Assembly (NCBI RefSeq): GCF_000237925.1
Contig: NC_031496.1
Coordinates: 8,843,711-8,907,710 of the forward strand
Reading direction: 5' to 3'
Source: Schistosoma mansoni
Taxonomy: Eukaryota > Platyhelminthes > Trematoda > Strigeidida > Schistosomatidae
DNA length: 64,000 nucleotides
Shown here piece after piece: positions 1 to 10,400 of this stretch. Position numbers and translations under genes: made by a program. The notes beneath the pieces were generated by a model. The model worked only from the letters and a program-made list of their open reading frames with translations. It ran no database searches and was not told the origin of the DNA. The stretch's first letter is position 1. Each line of letters begins with the position of its first letter.

Positions 1-1500
1 TATAAACAGTACGTATAGCACCGTCGACTGACTACCATAAGAGTAACGAAGGACTTAGACTTTCCTTTATATTTCGACTATTGAATCCTATATATTAGTC
101 ATTTAGGACTACATCAAATAATCTAATCACAAATTTATTGTATACCAAATAAAATATAAAAGAATAATTATAGGCATAGTGTTATGAAGATTGTCGAATT
201 TCATTTATATCTAATAAAATCAAACAGATTCAACACCAGAATCAATGTCAGTATTTAGTTTGATGTCCTAAGTGCTTATGTTTTATATCTAGGATGAATA
301 GTTTACAAATTTTGAAGTTTGGTATTATTATTATTACTATGATTAAACCTCCAACAGTGAATATTGACTCTTTGATGAATCGACACTTTTTCTATAGTTA
401 TGAAACATATAGATCATCTTTCAAAATTTATCACCCGCTTTATGATATAATTAACAGATATATTTAGTATTATTTAACTTTTAATCCATTAAAATGACAA
501 ATGGCGGCAAAATTTATTGTATAAGCAGATGAACCAAAAAAAGTGGATAGGACATATTCTATGTATCAATATTCTCAAATACATAATTCACTTAATGAGT
601 GTATAAACATTAAAATAATTATTGTATGAGATTGACTTTCAATGAAGAAAGTATAGAGTGTTCATGAAGTATCTTGTGGAATATATAATATTACGATATG
701 AGACTCCTCAGAAGGTCGCATCCATGATTCCTGTTGGAGTGATCCAGAAAATTTCTCGCAATAGATAATAAAGGCTCAGGAAACACTAAGAAGCATTTTA
801 CGCAATCAGCGTTCACTAGAAGTTTTACCACAAACATCACGAAAGTAAAAAGTCACATGTAAAGTTTTTGATTGACAGATTACTATACTGCTACTACGTT
901 TAGTAGCAGAATTTTCCCAGAATTTTCAGGAAAACCCAAGAACTTCTAAAGTACTATAAAAATCCTATATTTTCTGTGAAGAAATGAACCTTTGGAGTAA
1001 AGTGCTTCTCGTATATTTTGTGCCTTTTCTCTCGTGTTCAAGTCGCTGTATAGATTTAGTTTGAAGGTTACTAGAATAGCTTAGGAACCGAGTATAGCGT
1101 TCGATTAGCAAGACTTATCACTAACTGTATATTTTATTATTAAAATCTATTATTAAGCATACTTTCATCATTGTTCAATTCACTAGACTTAAGTAACTTT
1201 TTCCTAGTTTTCTATGAAACTTTAACTGACCTATACCAAGAATTTCGACGAGAGGACTGAATTAAACAAAAGTTTTACGTTATAACTTAGTTATGACAGG
1301 GGTTTCTTTATAATGAAAAACTATGGTCTTCGAAGTCTGCCATTAAGGCACATAGACAACTATCCGATGGGATGATAGTAAAACTATTATGTAAACCTGA
1401 TTAATTTCAGAATTTAAAATAGTTTATTCAAACTTAATGATTCAATGTGAAATATGAAGGTCCTTTATTTAATCTAACTTAGTTGTTCATTGATGAGTTT
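1..1500. other. AT-rich stretch without a recognised gene
   Basis: No exon or RNA gene could be supported. The astacin gene further right lacks its 5' exons, so some could lie here, but I found no prodomain or N-terminal catalytic motif. A short segment at about 697-740 (ACTCCTCAG, then GCATCC and a CGATTCC-like end) resembles part of a family A arm and is probably an old fragment of that repeat. Confidence 0.4.
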
Positions 1501-1502
1501 TA

Positions 1503-2030
1503 TTATTTTATTTATTTGAACACAAATATTGGTACAGGGAGCACCAGATATATATGCGCCACACAAAAAAATCTCATTTCATTACGTGAGGGCTATTATA
1601 CTGCACGGGAGCCCAGACCGAAGCAGGTGGTTTTCTTAGGGGGCCACACCCGGAACCTTTGACCTAAAGGCCTAATCCATAAGGTAGTGAAACATCGTAA
1701 GGAGATGCAGTCCTACGGTAACCGGTGACCGACTATTCTTTCATACGCCGTTTGTTCCCTTAGGATCGTGGAGCTCATGTGCACGATTGGTTTGGATTAA
1801 GGGTTTTACAACTCTCCTAGATGGATCCTCCGTATCCACCAATCCGGTTAAAGCGCTGGACATTCGCTTTTCGTCCTCTCAATCTCGTAAATAACATCCG
1901 TGGTACCAGAAGTCAGTGAGTAGGACTTCCCTTACAGAGGCTGTATACGCGTGGACATGTGAGAGCATTTCGAGAGGGATAGCGGACTCTCCTCACTCTC
2001 GGCCATATCAGGGCATTCGGCGGCCGATGA
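1503..2030 (-). repeat. family B 0.5-kb retroposon, copy 1
   Basis: On the minus strand this copy starts near 2030 with a GC-rich head and ends near 1503 in an A/T tail (ATTTATTTGAACACA read on +). The body matches the copies at 15064, 49425, 50594, 54986 and 62385. It is diverged and carries no intact reading frame. The family looks like a non-autonomous retroposon with a short TAAA-type tail; I cannot name it. Confidence 0.75.
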
Positions 2031-2744
2031 GTTAGGAGGTAGAGCATGATATCAGCTTAATATTTCCTAATTAATGATACTTGTAATGATGATATTAGTT
2101 TCCTGTAAAGAATTTTTACGATTGTGTTACAGGTCTAAATGGATAAAGATTTTTTATAAAGTAAATTGTATCATAAGATTCACAAACTTCCTTTTTTATT
2201 ACTTAAGATTTACACGGTTAACACTGTTTTTTCCCACTTTTAGTGTATCCATTACGTTTGTTACCTTTTTTCTTTCTCTATTCAAATCACTTTGTAATTG
2301 AATTATTATTTTAACGATACGATTAATTGAATTCACACTACATTTTGATGCTTCCTTTAATGAAAATTCGTTATGTAAGATTATACACTTGATAGTTTAT
2401 CAAGTATTATTGATGTCATTTATAGTTAAGCATGTAAAAGGTTAAAGGAAATTACATAATTTTACTACAATGTTGTATCATTAATTTGGACCTATTCTTT
2501 ATGTAAATGTCAAGCTTTAATTATATTCACTAAACATATGATTATATTCTTATAATTGAATGCATATAAAGAAGGAATGAATGAAGCTGACTTACGATTC
2601 CCTTCGATGAAAATGTTAGCAACATTGGTAAAAGTTTGGTTTATATATGAAATGATGGATTTTAATGAATATTAGTAGATTTGTAGGTTTATATTCGAAA
2701 TCACATGTTTATTTAAGCATAAAGTTGAATAATTTCATTATTTT
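2031..2744. other. AT-rich spacer, nothing recognised
   Basis: Low-complexity AT-rich sequence between two repeats. The 75-codon frame at 2074-2301 is hydrophobic and F/L/S-rich, as expected from AT-rich noncoding DNA, and is not supported as a gene. Confidence 0.4.
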
Positions 2745-3140
2745 ATGTAGTTGAGATCATGAGTCAATTGAAGCTAAAACACCAAGGAAAACCTGGAAGC
2801 ACTGGACGGCCGTTTCGTCCTATTATGGGACTCCTCAGCAGTGCGCATCCACGATACCGCCTCGAAATTTCGTGGATTGGTTGAGGTTAGACATTAACAT
2901 CGTTGGATGTCGGCTTACCCAGTGGTCTATCGGTTAAGTGCTCTGGCGCTAGACTGGTAGGTCCTGGGTTGGAATCTCGCGAGGCGGGATCGTGGATACG
3001 CATTGCAGAGGAGTTCCACAGTAGAACGAAACGGCCGTCCAGTGTTTCAAGGTTTTCCATTGTGGTCTAGCTTCAATTGACTCATGATCTCAACTCTATA
3101 AAATTACTAAAATCCGCACGAAACCCCCTTCTGATAATTT
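2745..3140. repeat. family A foldback tRNA-like retroposon, copy 1
   Basis: The two ends are inverted copies of each other: GAGATCATGAGTCAATTGAAG near 2753 faces CAATTGACTCATGATCTC near 3075-3092. The right end continues to CCCCCTTCTGATAAT near 3138, the outer terminus also seen at 14507-14636. Between the arms is a tRNA-like block on the + strand, with an A box near 2923-2935 (GTGGTCTATCGGTTAAG) and a B box near 2967-2978 (GGTTGGAATCTC). Each arm holds a hammerhead-like core, so the two cores face opposite ways. The left-arm core (minus strand) is complete; the right-arm core has CAGA where CTGA is expected. The outer left end is truncated. Confidence 0.8.
2799..2844 (-). ncRNA. hammerhead ribozyme core in family A left arm
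   Basis: Read on the minus strand: stem I GCACTG, CTGAGGA core, stem II GTCC/GGAC around CATAATA, GAAA, a short self-complementary CGGCCG stem III, GTC cleavage triplet, then CAGTGC closing a 6-bp stem I. Every conserved core position of a type I hammerhead is present. Predicted cleavage falls between + positions 2804 and 2805. Stem III is very short, as in retroelement hammerheads thought to act as dimers, so monomer activity may be weak. Confidence 0.75.
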
Positions 3141-4411
3141 CATTACTGTTATACTGTGGTGAATAGTTACTAGGAAAAATTAGAGAAACACAAAAAAATA
3201 TATATAAATGAGACATATTACTGTAAGTTATGAGTAGTTTAAACTCCATCAGTAAATTTGAATGACATTAAAATCGTTAAGTTTCAGAATTTGTTTCTAA
3301 ATTATCAGTATAGTACATAATCTCAGGAAACAAACAGTTTCAAACAATTCTGTTCTTCAAAAGAAATCCAGGGAAATAGAAATAAGATTATCGATCTGTT
3401 ATGAGAAGTAATGTAGCAAGATGAAATAGTATTGTAGATCAACAAAATACTTTTAGGTTACTGATGATTTCGTTCTCCCACCACGTTAGATTATAAGAAC
3501 CAGAATCATTTTAGTAGAAAATCAGTTAACCACACTAAGTTGATCTTTTGAATACAGTGAATTATAAGACGATTGTTATAAAAGGGAAGAGGTTAGTCAC
3601 TAAAATGTTCTACTGATGATTCGAAAAATCGATGATGACGATTTTACTGAAAATGTCTATGGTAAATTCTTTAAACTCGAAGATGATAACAACCAAGTAA
3701 ACTTAGTATATCAAAATCGAGATAATATTGTCTAAATGGCCAATAACACTATCACTGAATTACACAAACCACTACTGATTATCCGCAAAACAGACTTACT
3801 GTTCCTTGATTGGTAACTAATATCATGAAGTTTGGCCCGTATTACTAGCCACAACCTTTTGATTAGAAATGCATATTTAAGAAATAACAGTTCCTTCAAT
3901 ATTCCATGTGTTTTCTGCTGGTAAATGCTGAACAATACAAAGTATAAGTAAAGGGCTTCAGTTGATTTCCTGGAAAAATGTGGAGGGTACAATAATTTTA
4001 TTATTTATAGAACACACATCACAATCAAGTCAGCAACTCAGAATCAGTTGCTGCTTGCTTACAGATTAGTGTAATGAATTCAAGTAGTCAGTCAAGTTAT
4101 TTCTTCCAGGCTACAAATATTACGAAATACATATTATAACACAGATGACGACTATAAACATTCAGAAGACCTTAAAACTCTTGTTATATCTGTGTGCAAT
4201 CAATCTGATTTACTGATGATAAGATAAACTAATGTCAGAAATTTTATCTTGGGAAACTTCAAAGATTACTTTCACTTGAAGACTTGCCATCTGTTCATAT
4301 GAACTGTTCCAAGATGTTTGATTGGATCTATTTTTGAGAAAGATTTAGAAATTTTTCAATAGTATAACATTTTGAAATGAATAACAATGACTACTCTATT
4401 ATTTAATGTAG
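3141..4411. other. noncoding stretch upstream of first recognised astacin exon
   Basis: Probably intron of the astacin gene, because the exon at 4412 begins mid-domain in phase 0. No exon, RNA gene or clear repeat was recognised here. Confidence 0.4.
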
Positions 4412-7400
4412 GTTGGTCAAATCCTTCATGAATTACTTCATGCATTAGGTGTAATGCATGAAATTATGCGACCAGATCGTGATCAATACGTTATTCTACA
4501 TGAAGAAAACATTGATAAATCATATTTGGAAGAATTTAAAAAAATTAAAGAACATCAATCTATTTTAACAAATCGTAAATTTGATTTTCAATCAATAAGT
4601 TTATATGATCCTTTTGTAAGTGAATCTAAATGTTACTTTTGTTCTTCTTAATGTTATTTCTTGAATCTTTACAAAGAACTTAGTATATGAATAACTATGA
4701 GTATCTCCATTTAGTCTTTAGTATACATTCAGTTAAGCCGTATACTGAATCACGTATAACTTGTAGATTGATTGGTGAGACTACAATTTACGGACGAGCC
4801 AATCAGAAGCGTTTAAGGAATTCAAGGTTACGGCGTCAATTTCAGTGTCTAATGTTCATGTACGATCGATTCACAGAGGATTTTAGAGAACACTTGACAA
4901 TTAAGCGACTACAACAAATGAAACTACTAATAAATTCCTGTATTTGTAATTACGAGTAATTCATGACTTGTAAACCTTGTGCAGACTACCGTGATGTTGT
5001 CCTTTGATGTAATATATGTTGAAGAAAGATGTTTGCTAGAATAGGAACCTTTATCGCTCGATCCAGATTGAGACTAAGGCTTATTATAATAATTGCCGCC
5101 AACTGTATGATAAAAGCACCAGTAACATTGGCTGCAATAATAGTAGATGTTACTGAAGCTTCGGCTGTCCAACAGGTATGAGTACTGTAGGAACATATCC
5201 ATAAAAAAAATGATAAACTTACACAACCGTAGTACACACAAACAATAATGAAGGTATGTGGTCGAGGCTGAAAGGGTTTTCGTGACCTTGTCATGGCTCC
5301 AGAGACCAACTATTATGGAGCCATATGAATGAGTTCCTCTACATTATGCATTACGATTTTGGAACCTTTGAAACTTTTTCTGACCTTGACAAGTTATTGG
5401 GCCGTATAAAAGAAGTGTATCCACTTTAATTATTTGGTGTTGTATAATATATTTTTATTCTGTGCTGACTGTTTGCTGATTGGCTAACATTTCTCAAGGT
5501 CACGTAAGATTCGTTCAAAGGTCGTCCATTAATTATAGTCTCGCCGATTGAGTCAATCTATTTCATCTGATCATTTATATTTTTAGCAAACAGTGACGAA
5601 TATGTTTAATCATTTTTTATCGATAGAAATATAGGGAAGCTTCAAAAATCAATCAGTAGACATCAAACAAAAGTGACACATAATGGAGAATTACAAATAT
5701 AAGTCAAGAAACATTGAAAAACATGAATAATACTTTTTTTTTAAAAACCATATAACCTACTCTGCAATCACGTTGAAGTGCTAATTATGTAACTTGTAGT
5801 GTCCGTTGATATGTTAGCCCATATACATTATTCTAGCTTCTGGACAAGTCAATTTACCTAACCATTTCAAGTCCCGTTTTGACCTTGTTAATTATTCACT
5901 GACTATTTTTATATGAGCGAATGAGTGTGTACACTTCTTATCCTATTCATCACATGTCTGTAAAACACAATTATATGAACGAGGAATATTCTTTTCAATA
6001 ATTTCTCATCAGGTTCTACAATGATCAAATCCAAATTAATAATCCATAAAAAGAAGTTGGCCAAGTTTAAGGCAGAGTACATCATTTAAGAAACTGTAAC
6101 ATGTGAATCAAGGAGTGTTTGTGTTATCAAATCAAATCGTTAATGTTTTTGGGATGACTAATATGAAGTGTTAACTTGAATCAGTTTATAAGTGAAATAA
6201 AATTGTAAGATAAATGATCAGAATATATATAGTTATAGAAGGGGTTTTGTGGAGATTTAGTATTTATCATAGTTGAAAGCGTGAGTCCCATAATAGGACG
6301 AAACGGCCGTCCAGTGTTTCCAGGTTTTCCATGGTGGTCTAGCTTCAATTGACTCACGCTTTCAACTATGATATATATAGTTGACATGGGGGTGAGAGAT
6401 AGAAAAATGGGATTACAAATCAGAAATTACGTAATATGTAGAATAATATGAATTAGGTCAGATATAGTAGATAGGGGTGGAAGCTAAATAAATTTCTCTA
6501 AAAGGTTAGCAAGTGTGATAATAATAATAATGACTGATAAGATGTGTAGATAAAATAAGTTTAGGATATAAAAATGAACATTAATCAAATTAATGTCACC
6601 ATATTACAAAATTGATTATTAACAAGTTGACCCTGAAGTTGGCCAGGGTAAAAGGAGCGGCTGGACATATTTCTTTTGGATACAAACCTCAGGCTTTTTG
6701 ATCCGAATAGCAATTGCCTCAGCCGTCTGCAGGATTCTCAGTTTGACAGAATTAGGTAGACTGCTGTTAACACGATATATAATTGTGAAAGATTGGTCGA
6801 TGTTGGCTCTATGTCCCGTCTGAACTAAATAAGATAAAATAGAGCTGTTAACCGTTTTGACTACACCTTTGCTTAACCACACTGGGAGGTGCTCACGAGC
6901 CCGAGTATACAAATTCCTAGAGCATCTGCCTATATAACTTGCCCCACAGGAGCAGTTGAATTGATAGATAAAGAAAGAAGTGGCTAGTCTAGGCAATTTA
7001 TCTTTCAACATCGGCGTGATCATTGGACGTGTGGAAAACATTAGTTGTAGTTTACCTGCATTAAACGCCCTTTGGATTGATCTTCGTAGCTTCAGTCTTA
7101 ACATTTCACTAGGTGCGTCGCCTCTGAATTGTAGACGTATATACAGAGGCTTTTTGTTCACAGTTAAACAATCTTTATGCTCTCTTTTATTAGCTATGTT
7201 TTTATTTATAAATTTCTCTGGGTATCCGTTTTCTCTCAGGGTCGTGTACAATGCTTTTGTTTCATCTTCGACCGTATCTCGAGAGCATATGGTCTTGATT
7301 CTATAGTGTAATGTCTTGATCAGGTTCCTTTTGTACATTAAGGAGAAACATAAACAGGAAAACATCATGGACGGGTCAGCATCCACCCCTATTTACTATA

Positions 7401-10400
7401 TCTGACCTAATTCATATTATTCTACATATTACGTAATTTCTGATTTGTAATCCCATTTTTCTATCTCTCACCGCCTTGTCAACCATATATATACTGATCA
7501 TTTATCTTACGATTTTATTTCACTTATAAACTGATTCAAGTTAACACTACATATTAGTCAGCTCCAACATTAACGATTCGATTTAATTTTAGATGACAAA
7601 CAACACTGATGGGAATTTTTCAGCGATTAAAAACATGTCTGTAACTTATTCTTGTCTGACTATAAATATTGATTAACGCTTGATTAAAGCGAGTTGGTTT
7701 ACCCAGCATATCCAATGCGTGTCGTTTTTGTTTTGCTCGCTAATATTCACTCATGTGTTTATAACTTTCTGGCCTGCGTCATTTATCAATAAAACTGTAG
7801 TTGCCGCTTCTCTTTGCCTTCTGATTTTATTCACCGTTAAGATTTGTATCATAACGGTTATCGACGTGAACGATTAGCGAAGCCCGGCACTACAAACTAT
7901 AACTTATGACGTCCCTAAAACTTCAGAAGAGTAGAATAACGTTTCGACCCTCAGTATATATTAGCTACTTTGTATTTTATTAGCTCAAAAGAACAACTGT
8001 TTTCTGAATCAAGAATATATAAGTATATAAATACATGTTAGAAGATTGAATCAATTTTTCCATTATGTAATTTATATTACTTTGTATATGAACGTTGATA
8101 ATTACATCAGTTTGACATGATCTTTTGAGATGACTTATGATAATTAACAGTTGAATTTTAACTGCGGCACTACACTGAAAAAATTGGAATCAGGTTTTTT
8201 TTTTCCAAAATATCAGTCAGAAATCAAGATGAGCTTTAGGCTAAAAGCTAACAGACAATAGTAAATAAAACCCACAAGTTGCTAAAAAATGCCTTCATCA
8301 CTTCTCAATCAAAGTAATATCGTGTTCAAAAACATTTCAAATAATTAAGATCTTTTATTTCATTCCAGACTTTTACATCAAACGGTAATCCAGTATGGGA
8401 ACCAATTATTAATTTGGATGATGTACCATTGTTTTCAATCAGTGAAAAATATTTATCATTTGAAGATACTGTTGGTTTAAATCGACTGTATAAGTGTGAT
8501 AGTAAGTTCAAATTTTAAACCTGATTATTAAGTAGCTGTTAACATAGATAACAGTTTTTCTTTTAATATTAGGTTTCATAACTGTTATTTTTAATTGATA
8601 TCATGAACCGATCAATGCTAGACCATAATTAAAAACCTGGAAACACTGGATGGTAGACTGGTCTTTGTATGAAACTACTAAGCATTGTGCAACCACAATC
8701 ACGCACGCTGAATTGGGACTCAGAATCCTCTATCTCGAGCGCGAACGCTTTATCGGAAACGGCACACGATGGTGTTAATGTCTAACGTCAACCAGTCCAA
8801 AATGTTGCGCGACTACCTTCCAATGATGGTCTATAAATTGATAGGCTTATGATCTCTATTAAAACTCAACAATCTCCACAACTCTGTACTAATAATTATC
8901 ATGTGCCCATTGGTGACTAACTCTGAGGGGTGATTCTCGGAGTTCCAGTGGGAAGTCGTGTTTAATTTCAAACAATCTACGATGGTACACGACCATCGTC
9001 TATTCTCGCCGATGGTTAACTTCCTCACTTCTGGCACAGTTGAACTCCGCTGGATATTAGCACAAGTGGGTGCCAACTCAGTGATCCGAAAAAAACGTTC
9101 GCGCAGAAGACCGAAGGTCCTAGGTTCCAATCCAGCGTGCATGGTCGTGGACTCGCACTGCTGAACAGTCCCAAACAAGGACCAATCGACCATCCAGTGT
9201 TTTCAGGTTTTTAATGTTGATCTAACATTGATGGGTTTATGATCTCAATTAAAACTTAACAATCTCCATAACCCTTTAATTATAGTTATTATTTTTGTTT
9301 TAAAGGGTATCTACAGGATAATTTTTCATGAGATAAGAAAGTATCCACTTAGCGCTTATTCTTCTATGAAACTCGAAAACTTAAGTTACTATACACAAGT
9401 TTTGCAGCTATAAAATCTAGAGACATATGAAATGTTTTGGTTAATTTATCTTTCATTTTTACCTTAGAGTTGTTTGAATTTTGTTCAGCTTTAGAGTTTG
9501 ATAATAATAACGGAACTATATCAGTCGCATTTTCTAGCATATTTAGCATTTGTATAAACCAAAGCAACGTTTCAAAACAGAATGAAGGTAAACGATATCA
9601 GTATACATTAAGCTTTTCTAAACTCCTGGCAATAAATTCTCACTACTTTGAATAGTTAATAAACAATCCCTTTCCAAAGTTAGACATAAAAATTCAGTAA
9701 TTTGGATTTATTTTTTTGCTATTTGGAAATGAAATTTATCAACTAGAAGTCCCTGTAGAAGGATTATAGATTTTCAAACAAAACGCACCTTCAGCCAGAT
9801 AATTTTTCAAATTCTGTAACATGCAAACTGGTCGTTTTATATCTAGTTCATACAATTTAAATAGTATCAAACATTGATGTATGCACAGAAAGGGTTTTGT
9901 GGAGATTTCAGTATTTTCATAGTTGAAATCATGAGTCAATTGAAGCTAGCCATTCACTTCAATTAACTTCACAAACAAATTAAAAATATCCAGTTATTGT
10001 AAACTGAAAAATTTATGTGAGTCTTAACTTTCACTGATCGTAATTCGTTTGACATTCTTAACTAGGATCTTGCTCCAATCAAAGTACACTGTGTGAACCA
10101 GGGGAATTTCGAAACAAACATTGTGTTTGTATAAATGCCTCAAGTAAGCACAAAATATGATTTTTGCAATTAAAGATGGGTGAATATTGTAAAAAGGGGT
10201 TATTGATAATTTCTGAACACGTAACTATGCATATACTGTAAGAACCATGAAACTAATAGAATGAAGTGTATGAATAATACCATTCAAACACTTTTCATCA
10301 ACTATAAATAGTTTAAATTTACAATTATTAATATGAGTGAAAGCAAATGTCTGATGAATCTTAATTAATAGAACTGAGAAGGAAATTGAAAATATACGCA

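Larger units (their letters stand above)
6128..7590 (-). mobile_element. truncated Penelope-like element with inverted arms
   Basis: A coding core (minus strand, 6619-7386) is flanked by inverted arms. The left arm is about 6128-6482 and the right about 7381-7590; both carry TCAGTTTATAAGTGAAATAA and TGAGAGATAGAAAAATGG in opposite orientations. Penelope-like elements are known for terminal repeats in variable orientation and for a GIY-YIG endonuclease. The left arm is longer because a 136-bp family A fragment has inserted into it. The reverse transcriptase palm is missing, so this copy is 5'-truncated. It lies in the first visible intron of the astacin gene. Confidence 0.82.

Noticed and set aside
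6980-7306. 108-codon + frame
   Set aside because: Antisense to the Penelope-like coding fragment, which has recognisable domains.
8831-9193. 120-codon minus frame and 68-codon + frame
   Set aside because: Both cross a diverged family A repeat with a tRNA-like block; there is no protein similarity.
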